From Rhizobium sp. SL86 (lineage in GTDB: Bacteria > Pseudomonadota > Alphaproteobacteria > Rhizobiales > Rhizobiaceae), in assembly GCF_026672545.1 (NCBI RefSeq), contig NZ_JAPPRJ010000001.1, positions 682,001 to 746,000 on the forward strand: 64,000 nucleotides of DNA. The letters run 5' to 3'. The first letter of the stretch is position 1. Each line of letters begins with the position of its first letter. The position numbers and the translations under genes are program-made. The notes below the pieces were generated by a model. The model saw only the letters and a program-made list of their open reading frames with translations. It was not told the DNA's origin and ran no database searches. This document shows, one piece after another, positions 36,899 through 46,210 of this stretch.

Positions 36899-37287
36899 TG
36901 TCGGTGGCTGTTGAGAACCGCGCATATTTGGTGCCGAGACGGGATTACGGCGAATCTGGACGCGGCGGACAGGGCCCTGAGATTATTGCAAAGGTTTTGA
37001 TGGGGGAGATGAGCGCGGGATGTGGCGTCAGGAGCCCGGAGGGCGACTGAGGCACATCCCGCGCTGCGTCCGTCAATGATAGACTGGCGGAGCGCCGCAA
37101 ACAGACATCGACCAAAGCTACCAGGCCAATTCGATGTCCAATCCCTCAGGCATCTGTGAGATGACGTGGCTGTCATCACGCAGGACTGCCGACTGGTTCA
37201 CGGTGAGCGTCATTATAATGGTATTGGCGCATTCCGTCGAGCTTCTCCGATCAATCCCGACGGCGCTTCGAAAGGTGCGCCGCCGCG

Positions 37288-37776
37288 ATGCAAACTGCTC
37301 GTTTCTTCCTCTGCGGGCGGTGTCGCGCGCAGGTTCTGCTTTGCCGCCATTGCGATCGGGGTCAGCGCTATTGCGGTTCTGCCTGCGCCCATGCGGCGCG
37401 CCGTGACAGCCTGCGGGCAGCCGGACGGCGCTACCAGAGCACCCGGCCGGGGCGCTTTGCCCATGCCGATCGCTCCCGCCGATATCGGCAGGCTCGCAAA
37501 AACGTGACGCATCACTCTCCACCCGTCGTTCCAGAGGGTTCACGACTGAAGGCGTCCACAAACGGCGGCATCGTTGCACCGGGCGATGGCACCGCTGGCG
37601 TGGTGTCATCGATCGAGCCGTGGTGCCGGCGCTGCGGCAGCTCTGTGCCGCTGTTCTTTCGCCGCGGCTTCGTGCGTCGCCGGGGGACACACGTGCGTCC
37701 ATTCGACCATGGAGATCGAACCGATGACCATATCTGCCGAGAAGGAAGCGATGATCCTGCGCCTGTACCACGTTGA
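37288..37776 (+). CDS. Zinc-ribbon accessory protein of the IS21-family element
   Basis: A 162-residue protein with Cys pairs FLCGRCRAQVLLCRHCDRG and RYCGSAC that can bind zinc, followed by an Arg-rich stretch (AARRDSLRAAGRRYQSTRPG). It resembles a conserved accessory gene seen before istA in a subgroup of IS21-like elements. Its last 50 codons overlap istA in another frame, so translation of istA may depend on it. Role in transposition not established. Confidence 0.62.
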   Translation: MQTARFFLCGRCRAQVLLCRHCDRGQRYCGSACAHAARRDSLRAAGRRYQSTRPGRFAHADRSRRYRQARKNVTHHSPPVVPEGSRLKASTNGGIVAPGDGTAGVVSSIEPWCRRCGSSVPLFFRRGFVRRRGTHVRPFDHGDRTDDHICREGSDDPAPVPR

Positions 37777-39223
37777 GAAGTGGCGCTGCGGCACGATCGC
37801 CAAGCAATTGCATTGCCATCACACCACCGTCTTCAGGGTCCTGAAGGACGCGGGCTTGCCTCGACACAGGCCGGTGATCCGCCCCGCCGAGATCGACCTG
37901 TACCTGCCGTTTATCCAGCAGACGCTGACCAAATATCCTGACCTGACGTCCAGCCGCCTTTACGGGATGGTGCAGGAGCGCGGCTATAAGGGATCGCCCG
38001 ACCACTTCCGGCACATGGTGGCGCTGCACCGACCACGGAAGGCGGCGGAAGCTTATCTACGACTACGCACCCTGCCGGGTGAGCAGGGCCAGGTCGACTG
38101 GGGTCATTTTGGCCACATCGAGATCGGCAGGGCCCGCCGCCCGCTGATGGCCTTCGTCATGGTGCTATCCTACTCGCGCGACATCTATCTGCGCTTCTTC
38201 CTTGATGCCCGCATGGAAAACTTCCTGCGCGGCCATGTCGGCGCATTCAACGACTGGAACAGCCTTCCCAGAGTGCTGCTCTACGACAATCTGAAGTCCG
38301 CCGTCCTTGAACGGCAGGGCGATGCCATCCGCTTCCATCCGACATTGTTGGCCTTCGCGGCTCATTATCGCTTCGAACCCCGTCCTGTCGCGGTAGCACG
38401 GGGCAACGAGAAAGGCCGTGTCGAGCGCGCCATTCGCCACATCCGGGAAGCCTTCTTCATCGCCCGCACCTTCAAGGACCTCGACGATCTCAATGCCCAG
38501 GCCGAACACTGGTGCCGGACCCAGGCTGCCGACAGGCCATGCCCGGAGGACCGGGCAATGACGGTGCGTGAGGCGTTCTCAAAAGAACAGCCCATGCTTC
38601 TGCCCTTGCCGGCCAATCCCTATCCCGTCGAGGAGCAGGTGGCCGTGAAGGTTGGCAAGACACCCTACGTGCGCTTCGATCTGAACGATTACTCGGTCCC
38701 TCATACGCATGTCCAACGAACACTCACCGTTCGCGCCGATCTCGTCCAGGTCAGGATATTCGACGCCGCCACGATGATCGCCAGCCACCGTCGCAGCTTC
38801 GATAGGGGCCAGCAGATCGAGGATCCTCAGCACCTGAAGGCACTCGTCGCCGTCAAGCGCGAGGCACGCCAGCATCGCGGCCTCAATAGCCTGACGCGGG
38901 CCGTGCCGGCTTGTCAGAAGCTGATGATGCATGCCGCAGAACGTGGCGCCAATATCGGCGCAATCACCAACGCCATGCTGACGTTGCTCGACCTCTACGG
39001 CGCCCAGGAACTCCAGGCGGCCGTCGAAGACGCTTTGCGCGCCGGCGCCTCGCATTCCAAGGCGGTTCGATCAGTGCTCGAACGCCGCCGGATTGCGCGG
39101 GGCGCTCCGCCCCCGGTCGAAACCAGGCTGCCCGAGCATGTCCGCAAGAAGGACACGACTGTCATTCCCCACAAGCTCGACCGTTACGATCAACTCACAT
39201 TGAAAGGAAACGACGATGAATAA
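37724..39223 (+). CDS. istA: IS21-family transposase
   Basis: A 499-residue DDE transposase: N-terminal HTH (YHVEKWRCGTIAKQL, HHTTVFRVLKDAG), catalytic Asp in GQVDWGHFG, second Asp in LLYDNLKSAV, and Glu in NEKGRVERAIRH. The start MTISAEKE at 37724 has GGAG nine bases upstream; an ATG at 37709 is the alternative. It overlaps istB by eight bases. No internal stop or frameshift. Confidence 0.92.
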   Translation: MTISAEKEAMILRLYHVEKWRCGTIAKQLHCHHTTVFRVLKDAGLPRHRPVIRPAEIDLYLPFIQQTLTKYPDLTSSRLYGMVQERGYKGSPDHFRHMVALHRPRKAAEAYLRLRTLPGEQGQVDWGHFGHIEIGRARRPLMAFVMVLSYSRDIYLRFFLDARMENFLRGHVGAFNDWNSLPRVLLYDNLKSAVLERQGDAIRFHPTLLAFAAHYRFEPRPVAVARGNEKGRVERAIRHIREAFFIARTFKDLDDLNAQAEHWCRTQAADRPCPEDRAMTVREAFSKEQPMLLPLPANPYPVEEQVAVKVGKTPYVRFDLNDYSVPHTHVQRTLTVRADLVQVRIFDAATMIASHRRSFDRGQQIEDPQHLKALVAVKREARQHRGLNSLTRAVPACQKLMMHAAERGANIGAITNAMLTLLDLYGAQELQAAVEDALRAGASHSKAVRSVLERRRIARGAPPPVETRLPEHVRKKDTTVIPHKLDRYDQLTLKGNDDE

Positions 39224-39989
39224 GATCGACACCCTGTTCAATCGCGCCAGACAATTGCGCCTTTATGGCCTGACGGCCCATTGGGACGAGATCGCCACAC
39301 AGGACTGGGTGCCGACCGTGATCCGGTGGGAAGAAGACGAGCGCTCCGACCGCTCGCTGCTGCGACGCATGCGCACCGCCAGGCTCGGCCACTTCAAGCA
39401 AATGGCCGACTATGACTGGAAGTGGCCGCGCCGCATCGACCGCGCCACCGTCGAGGAACTGATGACGCTGGCATTCATGAAGGATGCCACCAACATCGTC
39501 TTCATCGGTCCGAACGGCGTCGGCAAATCGACGCTCGCCCTCAACATCGCCTACCAGGCACTCATCCGGGGCCATTCGGTCCTGTTCCGCACCGCCAGCG
39601 AAATGCTCGGCGAACTCGCCGCCATCGACAGCGATTCCCTGCTGCGCCGCAAGCTTCAGTACTATGCTTCCCATGACGTCCTGCTGATCGACGAGATCGG
39701 CTACCTATCCTATTCCAACCGCCATGCCGATCTGCTCTTCGAGCTCATCAGCCGCCGATACGAGAAACGCTCGACCATCGTCACCACCAATAAACCCTTT
39801 GCGCAATGGTCGGAGGTCTTTCCGAACGCCGCGTGCGTCGTCAGCCTGGTCGATCGTCTCGTCCACCACTGCGAAGTCGTCGCGATCGAAGGAGATTCCT
39901 ATCGCTTCAAGGAAGCCAACGAGCGCTCCATAGCCCAGCGTCAGCAACGCGCCAGTCACCAATCCGGCGAAACAGAGCCCGCATCATGA
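39216..39989 (+). CDS. istB: IS21-family transposition helper ATPase
   Basis: A 257-residue AAA+ ATPase: Walker A GPNGVGKST, Walker B LLIDEIGYL, sensor-1-like ITTNKPFAQW. It assists the transposase in target capture. It starts inside the end of istA and its stop overlaps the start of the small next gene by four bases (ATGA). Looks intact. Confidence 0.92.
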   Translation: MNKIDTLFNRARQLRLYGLTAHWDEIATQDWVPTVIRWEEDERSDRSLLRRMRTARLGHFKQMADYDWKWPRRIDRATVEELMTLAFMKDATNIVFIGPNGVGKSTLALNIAYQALIRGHSVLFRTASEMLGELAAIDSDSLLRRKLQYYASHDVLLIDEIGYLSYSNRHADLLFELISRRYEKRSTIVTTNKPFAQWSEVFPNAACVVSLVDRLVHHCEVVAIEGDSYRFKEANERSIAQRQQRASHQSGETEPAS

Positions 39990-40183
39990 CCGAAAAGACG
40001 CACCACTCTTCAGGTCTCAAGCGTGGCCTGCCAATCCTCATCAGTGCCGAATGGACCCCCGAGCAGGCATGGGCCGTCTTCGAACTCCTCGATGATCTGC
40101 GCGACGCCATCTGGAACCATTACGCCCCTGACATCCAGCACATGGTCCAAAACCAACAAGCTTCCGACGATAATCAAGATTAG
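39986..40183 (+). CDS. Small accessory protein after istB
   Basis: A 65-residue acidic protein (core WTPEQAWAVFELLDDLRDAI, then YAPDIQ). Translationally coupled to istB through ATGA. Similar short reading frames accompany some IS21-like elements. It is within the element's ends and its function is unknown. Confidence 0.6.
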   Translation: MTEKTHHSSGLKRGLPILISAEWTPEQAWAVFELLDDLRDAIWNHYAPDIQHMVQNQQASDDNQD

Positions 40184-40268
40184 CAACACTGAAGGCGGCT
40201 TCTTCAGCCGCTTTCAAAGTTCTCAATCCTCGGCACCATTTATCCGCGCTTTTGGACAGCCGCCAACA

Positions 40269-41258
40269 GGTGTCGTAGGAGATCCCATATTCGATCCCAG
40301 CCGGCATGGTGAGGGCGAGTTCGGCCATACGGGCGCGGACGCCGGCAGACGTGTTGACGGCATTGGCGCCTGGCGTCATCTGGATGGCGGCTGCGGTTGC
40401 AGGCTTGCCACCGTCCAGAATGGCAAAGCTGGAAGATTGCGATCCTACCTCGATGGTGGCGATGTCGCCCAGGGTCAATCGGGAGCCGTCGGCGTTCGAT
40501 CGCATAATGACCTGGGCAAATTCCTCAGGCGACTGAAGCTGGCCCCTGACATTCAGCGGTACGCTGACTTTTTGTCCGGGAACCGTCGGTGCGTCCCCTA
40601 AGCGACCCGGCGCGACCTGGATATTCTGGGTCTGGATCGTTTGCGTCACCTCCGCCATCGAAATGGAATGCGCCAGCAGGCGCATGGGATCGACCCAGAT
40701 CCGCATGGCTGCTTCCGAACCGAAGGATTGTACACGGCCGACGCCGGCCACACGCTTGAGTTCCGGCGCGATGTTGCGCACGAGGTAATCATCAAGCGTC
40801 AGGGCGCCAATCGTCCCATCCGTTGACTTCAGGGAGACAATCATCAGGAATCCCGACGAAGCGGATTCGACGGTCAGACCCGCGCGGCGAACCGGCTCCG
40901 GCAGTTTTGCTTCCACCGCCTTCAGCCTGTTTTGAATATCCACCTGCGCCAATTCCGGATTTGTGCCCGGCTTGAATGTCACGGTGATGGTTGTCGATCC
41001 GGATGAATCTGCGGACGAGTCAAAATAGAGGACGTTCTTCGCGCCGGAGATTTCCCGTTCGATCACAGTAGTGACGCTGTCGTTTATCACCTGCGGCGTG
41101 GCCCCCGTATAGCTGGCGTAGATCGACACGCTGGGCGGAGCGATGACCGGAAAGCGAGAAACGGGAAGCTGCGGGATGGAGATCACCCCGGCGATCACGA
41201 TCATGATGGCGATAACCCAGGCGAAGACGGGCCTGTCGATAAAGAACTGCGGCATCAT
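40269..41258 (-). pseudogene. RND efflux permease, N-terminal third
   Basis: 330 residues (MMPQFFIDRPVFAWVIAI to GISYDT) of an AdeB/AcrB-like permease, including helix 1 and the first porter region, interrupted after Asp-Thr by the IS21-family element. The frame continues into the element for about 75 residues of unrelated sequence. It overlaps the membrane-fusion gene by four bases, so it was the second gene of the pump operon. Confidence 0.9.
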
Positions 41259-42430
41259 CCGCTCCTTAGTTCTGCTTTGGGGGGGGGGACTTGCGACGGT
41301 GACGTTTCCAGGGGCTGGCCGCTCTGCACCCGTTCCTGTCCCAGCACGACGATGGTGTCGTCGGCGCGAAGGCCCTTCGTCACGAGATACTTTCCATCGA
41401 CCAGCGGCCCCAGCTCGACGGCCCGTCTCTCGCCGGTCCTGTCGGCGGCGATGACGACGAGTTCGGGTCTTCCAGCCGGGTCGCGGGTCACCGCCTCCTG
41501 AGGGACCATCAGCGCCGCTGCGTGGACTTCCCGCGGCACCATGGCGCGGATGAACATGCCCGGCAGCAATTGCCCTTCGGGATTGGGGACCAGAATGCGG
41601 ATGCCGAGGCTGCCGGTGGCGCTATCGACCGAAATGTCGGAAAACAGGATCTTTCCCGCATGCGCATAAGGTTTGCCGGTGATGGTCCTGATCGCAATCG
41701 GCAATTCCTGTGCATCGCCAGTTCCGGCCTCAGGCGCCGCTTCCTGCAATTCCTCCAGACTCATGGAGGATTGGCGGACATCCACATAGACCTGATCGAT
41801 CTGCTGAACCACGGCAAGTGGTGAGGTCGCTGACGCGGATGCCAGTCCGCCCTCACTCATAAAGGACTGACCAATGATACCGCTGATCGGGCTGCGCACG
41901 GTGGCATTGGACAATTCCAGCCTTCTCCGCGCCAGATTGGCCTTGGCTTCAGCGACGCTGGCCTTGGCCTGGGCGAGCGCCGCCGATGCATTGTTGAAGG
42001 CCTCCGCACTGGTGATCTTCTGCGCCGAGAGCAGTTCCGATCGCTCGAACTTCACCTTGGCATTCACAAGTTCCGCTTCGGCGCGCGCCAGCACGGCCGC
42101 CGCCGCATCGGCCTCTGCGGAGAGGGGTGCCGGATCGATCTGGAACAGTGCTGCGCCAGCCTCGACGCTGCTGCCTTCCTCGAAGAGCTTCTTCTGGATG
42201 ATGCCGTTCACCTGCGGCCTGATCTCCGCAATCCGGAAGGCCGAGACGCGCCCCGGCAGTTCGTCGTAGATCGTTACGGGCTGCGGCCGGAGGGTTACGA
42301 CGCTGACGCGCGCGGCCTGCCTCTCAACGATCTTGTTTTCGCTGGCGTCCGGCTGATCGCTGCAAGTGACCAAGATCGACATTGGCACGCAAAGCAGGCC
42401 CAATATCCAGAAAAGCGCCAAGTACTGCAT
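41255..42430 (-). CDS. RND pump membrane-fusion protein (AdeA/AcrA-like)
   Basis: A 391-residue periplasmic adaptor. Possible lipoprotein leader (residues 1-23, with a Cys after SILVT), barrel-sandwich start (ELPGRVSAFRIAEIRPQVNG, then GSSVEAGAALFQID), a coiled-coil hairpin (about 105-160), and the return barrel. It should link the inner-membrane permease to an outer-membrane channel. No outer-membrane factor gene is nearby. A run of ten C/G bases at about 41277-41287 in the C-terminal tail is a likely phase-variation or slippage site. With the permease broken, this protein has no partner in this locus. Confidence 0.88.
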   Translation of the reverse strand: MQYLALFWILGLLCVPMSILVTCSDQPDASENKIVERQAARVSVVTLRPQPVTIYDELPGRVSAFRIAEIRPQVNGIIQKKLFEEGSSVEAGAALFQIDPAPLSAEADAAAAVLARAEAELVNAKVKFERSELLSAQKITSAEAFNNASAALAQAKASVAEAKANLARRRLELSNATVRSPISGIIGQSFMSEGGLASASATSPLAVVQQIDQVYVDVRQSSMSLEELQEAAPEAGTGDAQELPIAIRTITGKPYAHAGKILFSDISVDSATGSLGIRILVPNPEGQLLPGMFIRAMVPREVHAAALMVPQEAVTRDPAGRPELVVIAADRTGERRAVELGPLVDGKYLVTKGLRADDTIVVLGQERVQSGQPLETSPSQVPPPKAELRSG

Positions 42431-42499
42431 CTGAGTGACCGTCCATCCCGGTTAATAATAAACGTGATGACACCCCTAGAAGCGTTGCGTTGGGGATTT

Positions 42500-42528
42500 G
42501 TGGAGGTTTTATTGCGATCCCGTGGAGG
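42500..42528. promoter_or_regulatory. Direct repeat GTGGAGG, candidate response-regulator site
   Basis: GTGGAGG occurs at 42500-42506 and 42522-42528, 22 bases apart (two helical turns), in the intergenic region between the pump operon and the regulator gene. Direct repeats with such spacing are usual for OmpR-family regulators. Confidence 0.45.
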
Positions 42529-42592
42529 CTTCAGAAGCCCACTCGACGCCAGGACGCTCCAGTGGCATTGAAGTCGCAAGGAGCGTAAAACC

Positions 42593-43282
42593 ATGGCAGA
42601 ACTTGTTTTGATCGCCGAAGACGATGCGGAGATCGCCGGCATTCTTGAAGCCTATTTTACCCGTGAGGGTTTCAGGACGGTCCATGCCCGCGACGGGCAG
42701 GTGGCGCTGGACCTGCACCGCTCGCTGAAGCCGGATATCGTGCTGGCCGACATCACCATGCCGCGGCTGGATGGCTGGGAGCTTTTGGCCGAAATCCAGA
42801 GGCGAGGCCGCACACCGGTCATCATGATCACGGCACTGGATGAGGATGTCGATCGACTGCAGGGGCTGCGCATCGGTGCGGACGACTACATCGTCAAGCC
42901 GTTCAATCCGATCGAGGTTGTCGCGCGGGCCAAGGCCGTGTTGCGTCGCGCTGGCCTCACCCAGGCAGGCGCGGTAATCCGCGTCGGAAACCTCACGATC
43001 GATCTGGACAGCTATCAGGTCAAGATCGAGAAGGACGGCGTGTCGGTCTCTCTTTCTCTGACATTGACCGAATTCAGGCTTCTGGCGCACCTGGCCCGGA
43101 CGCCCAGCAAGGTATTTTCGCGCAGCGAACTGGTTGACGCCTGTCTTCCCGGTTCCGATGCGCTGGATCGGACGATCGACAGCCATTTGAGCAAGCTGCG
43201 CAAGAAGCTCGAGCAGGCTGGCGGCGAAGGCATGCTCGCCAGCATCCGGGGCGTCGGCTATCGTCTGGCGGTCGATCCATGA
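42593..43282 (+). CDS. Response regulator, OmpR family (AdeR-like)
   Basis: A 229-residue regulator with a receiver domain (acidic AEDDAE, phospho-acceptor Asp in IVLADITMP, Lys in IVKPFNP) and a C-terminal winged helix (LTEFRLLAHLARTPSKVFSR). Its sequence and place resemble AdeR of Acinetobacter, which controls an RND pump. It is divergent from the pump operon. Its end overlaps the kinase start by four bases (ATGA). Confidence 0.9.
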   Translation: MAELVLIAEDDAEIAGILEAYFTREGFRTVHARDGQVALDLHRSLKPDIVLADITMPRLDGWELLAEIQRRGRTPVIMITALDEDVDRLQGLRIGADDYIVKPFNPIEVVARAKAVLRRAGLTQAGAVIRVGNLTIDLDSYQVKIEKDGVSVSLSLTLTEFRLLAHLARTPSKVFSRSELVDACLPGSDALDRTIDSHLSKLRKKLEQAGGEGMLASIRGVGYRLAVDP

Positions 43283-44340
43283 TCGTAAAGGGGCTCAGCC
43301 GGCAGATCCTTGTCGCCATGGCGTCCGTCACTGTGGCCGCCGGCCTGCTGGTCTTCTTCGGCACCTACCTCGCCTTCACCATCCTGTTCTATTTCTCTCC
43401 CTGGTCGGAAGATTCCGACAACTGGCTGACGGGCTTTGATTTCATCACCCTGACCCTCCTGATCTTCATCGCGCTGATCGTAGCGGCTGTCGCAGCAATC
43501 AGGCTGGCGCGGCGCATTCTTGAGCCGCTGGAATCCCTGGCGATGAGCGCCCGGCGCATCAAGGACGGCGACCTTTCCGCCCGCGCCATCCCCGGCGACC
43601 ATTCTCTGGGCGAGACCGCCCTTCTGGTTCAAGACTTCAACGCCATGGCGCAACGCCTTCAGGATATGGCTGCCGACATGACTTTATGGAACGCAACGAT
43701 CGCCCATGAATTGCGCACGCCCCTGACCATCCTGAAGGGTCGCCTGCAAGGCATGATCGACGGCGTCTTCGAGCCCGACGAAAAATCTCTTCATGCCCTC
43801 ATCCTGCAGGTGGATTCATTGGCAAGGCTCGTGGAGGACCTGCGAACGGTCACGCTGGCCGACAGCGGTCACCTCGATCTCCGTCTTCAGCCTGTCCGCC
43901 TGAAGGAAGAGATCCTGCGGCTGGCAGCGGTACTGGATCAGGAGCTGAAGCAGGATGGCTTCGAACTGCTGCTCGACCTGAGCGATGTGGTGGTCCGGGT
44001 GGATGCCATGCGGATCCGTCAGGCCCTTCTTGCTCTCGTCACCAATGCGCGCCGCTACGCCATGCGCGGCATCATCGAGATCAGCCTGCAGGCAGAGGAT
44101 GATGTGGTTATCCTGCGGGTGGCTGACGAAGGACCGGGCCTTGACGCCGATATCGCCTCCTCAGCTTTCGAACCCTTCCGAAGGGGAACGCGTTCCGGAG
44201 CGATGGAAAAGGGCGGCAACGGCCTCGGCCTATCCGTGGTTCGTGCCATCGTTGAGGCGCATGGCGGCACGGTCGGCTACGCCCCGTCTGACACAGGCGG
44301 CGCCATCTTCGAGATCCTTCTCGGTGAAGCGTTCTCCTGA
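43279..44340 (+). CDS. Sensor histidine kinase (AdeS-like)
   Basis: A 353-residue inner-membrane kinase: two transmembrane segments (about residues 9-38 and 55-75), a HAMP linker, dimerisation helix with phospho-His in IAHELRTPLTI, and the ATP domain with VTNARRYAMR (N box), ADEGPGLD (G1) and GNGLGLSVV (G2). It is the partner of the regulator before it and probably senses an envelope or toxic compound. It ends at 44340; the next gene is on an IS. Confidence 0.9.
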   Translation: MIVKGLSRQILVAMASVTVAAGLLVFFGTYLAFTILFYFSPWSEDSDNWLTGFDFITLTLLIFIALIVAAVAAIRLARRILEPLESLAMSARRIKDGDLSARAIPGDHSLGETALLVQDFNAMAQRLQDMAADMTLWNATIAHELRTPLTILKGRLQGMIDGVFEPDEKSLHALILQVDSLARLVEDLRTVTLADSGHLDLRLQPVRLKEEILRLAAVLDQELKQDGFELLLDLSDVVVRVDAMRIRQALLALVTNARRYAMRGIIEISLQAEDDVVILRVADEGPGLDADIASSAFEPFRRGTRSGAMEKGGNGLGLSVVRAIVEAHGGTVGYAPSDTGGAIFEILLGEAFS

Positions 44341-44577
44341 CTTGCAGTTGACCGTAGTTTCCCCACGGAAATCTGCGGCTCATTCCACTCGGCTGCACGC
44401 CTTCACACAGTCTCCACAAGCCCTCCACAACTGGCAAACCTGGTTTGCTAGCTTCTCTCATGAAGAGTTCATCCCAGGCTTAAGCAGGACTCTGTGCTTG
44501 GGATGACGGAAAGCGTGCGCATGGGCGCAGAACCCGGCTCCGCCTCAACTAGCCGTTGGAGAGACGTAATGACCAAT
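44341..44577. other. Remnant region between the kinase and the second IS
   Basis: Non-coding 237 bases. Two copies of CTCCACAA (44412-44419 and 44423-44430), matching the reverse of the GTGGAGG repeat near 42500, lie in it, and an imperfect hairpin (TCATCCCA / TGGGATGA, 44469-44506) follows. This may be the former upstream region of a pump gene now lost, which is inference. Confidence 0.4.
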
Positions 44578-44689
44578 TGTTGTTTTCCACGCAGAACTGA
44601 GCCGGTTAGGCGCATAATTTCCATTGAGAATTGAGCCATGTGAACCTTCCCCCAACGCGGAGAGCGACGGGGGCAACGGAGTGATCCAC

Positions 44690-46210
44690 ATGGGACTTTT
44701 AAACATCATCCGCCGGATGGCGCTGCGCGAGAAGCTATCGATACGAGAGATCAGTCGACGCACCGGGCTTTCGCGCAACACGATCGCGAAGTATTTGAGC
44801 GCTGGCACGATCGAGCCGACGTTCACGGTACCGGAACGACCGAGCAAGCTTGATCCATTCGCTGACAAACTCTCGGATTGGCTGAAGACCGAAGCCGGGA
44901 GGTCACGCAAGCAGCGCCGAACGTTGAAGCAACTTCATGCCGATCTGGTGGCTCTCGGCTTTACCGGCTCCTATGGTCGCGTCGCTGCGTTCGCCCGTGA
45001 GTGGCGGGTTGAGCAGCAGACGGTCGGCCGAGGTATATTCGTTCCTCTATCTTTCCAGCCCGGCGAGGCATTCCAATTCGATTGGAGTGAAGACTATGCC
45101 GTGATTGGCGGCGAGCGCATGAAGCTTCAGGTCGCGCATATCAAGTTGGCGCACAGCCGTGCCTTTCTGGTCAGAGCTTACCTGCTGCAGACGCACGAGA
45201 TGCTCTTCGACGCCCACTGGCACGGCTTCCGTGTCTTTGGCGGCGTGCCTGCTCGAGGGATCTACGACAATATGCGCACCGCAGTTGATCGTGTTGGCCG
45301 CGGCAAGGAGCGGCAGGTCAACGTCCGCTTCCTGGCGATGACGAACCACTACGTCTTTGCGCCCGAGTTCTGTAATCCTGCCGCAGGCTGGGAGAAGGGG
45401 CAGGTCGAGAAGAACGTTCAGGACGCCCGACCACGGCTATGGCAACAGATGCCAGACTTCCCGGACCTGCCGGCATTGAATGCCTGGCTGGAACAGCATT
45501 GCCAGGACCTGTGGCGGGAGACACCGCACGGGAGCCTACCCGGTTCGATCGCGGATGTCTGGGCTGATGAGCGGGCCGCATTGATGGCACTGCCTGGCGC
45601 GTTTGACGGCTTCGTCGAGCAAAGCAAACGGGTCTCACCCACCTGCCTGATCACCTTCGAGCGTAATCGCTACAGCGTGCCTGCATCGTTTGCGAACCGG
45701 CCCGTCAGCCTGCGCATTTATCCCGAGAGGCTGGTCGTTGCGGCCGAGGGCAATATCGTATGCGAGCATGAGCGGGTCATTGAGCGGAGCCACGACAAGC
45801 CGCCGCGAACGATTTACGACTGGCGACATTACCTTGCCGTCATCCAACGCAAGCCCGGAGCACTTCGTAACGGCGCACCCTTTATGGAATTGCCACCCGC
45901 CTTCCGCAAATTACAGGACCAGATGCTCCGCCACCCCGGCGGTGATCGCGAGATGGTCGATATTCTTGCTCTCGTTCTTCATCACGACGAACAGGTCGTC
46001 CTTCGTGCTGTGGAACTGGCCCTGGATGCAGGCGTAGCAACCAAGACGCATGTGTTGAACCTGCTGCACCGTCTGATCGACGGCAAGACAATCGATGGTC
46101 CCGATATAGACACCTCACAGGCGCTGACCTTGCTGCGCGAACCCAAGGCCAACGTCGAACGATATGACGGCTTACGTGTCCGCATCGTTGGAGGTCGCCA
46201 TGCGTCATGA
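44690..46210 (+). CDS. istA: IS21-family transposase, second element
   Basis: A 506-residue transposase: N-terminal HTH with LSIREISRRTGLSRNTIAKY, DDE core with Asp in AFQFDWSEDYA, Asp in GIYDNMRTA, Glu in EKGQVEKNVQ. The start MGLLNIIRRMAL at 44690 is the family start. No stop or shift. It overlaps the next gene (istB) by 11 bases. Distinct from the first element's istA. Confidence 0.92.
   Translation: MGLLNIIRRMALREKLSIREISRRTGLSRNTIAKYLSAGTIEPTFTVPERPSKLDPFADKLSDWLKTEAGRSRKQRRTLKQLHADLVALGFTGSYGRVAAFAREWRVEQQTVGRGIFVPLSFQPGEAFQFDWSEDYAVIGGERMKLQVAHIKLAHSRAFLVRAYLLQTHEMLFDAHWHGFRVFGGVPARGIYDNMRTAVDRVGRGKERQVNVRFLAMTNHYVFAPEFCNPAAGWEKGQVEKNVQDARPRLWQQMPDFPDLPALNAWLEQHCQDLWRETPHGSLPGSIADVWADERAALMALPGAFDGFVEQSKRVSPTCLITFERNRYSVPASFANRPVSLRIYPERLVVAAEGNIVCEHERVIERSHDKPPRTIYDWRHYLAVIQRKPGALRNGAPFMELPPAFRKLQDQMLRHPGGDREMVDILALVLHHDEQVVLRAVELALDAGVATKTHVLNLLHRLIDGKTIDGPDIDTSQALTLLREPKANVERYDGLRVRIVGGRHAS

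Larger units (their letters stand above)
36899..40268 (+). mobile_element. IS21-family insertion sequence with accessory genes (3.37 kb)
   Basis: Ends with imperfect inverted repeats of about 40 bases: left TGTCGGTGGCTGTTGAGAAC, right (reverse) TGTTGGCGGCTGTCCAAAAG, both later reaching TGGTGCCGAG. It carries istA and istB plus a zinc-ribbon gene before and a 65-residue gene after, about 1.1 kb more than the shortest IS21 elements. About 390 bases at the left end are non-coding. It is inserted in the RND permease gene with a 5-bp target duplication. Both transposition genes look intact, so it may be active. Confidence 0.92.

Noticed and set aside
36899..37287. Small frames in the left end of the first IS21-family element
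   Set aside because: They overlap each other on both strands and the terminal repeats; no family pattern is seen.
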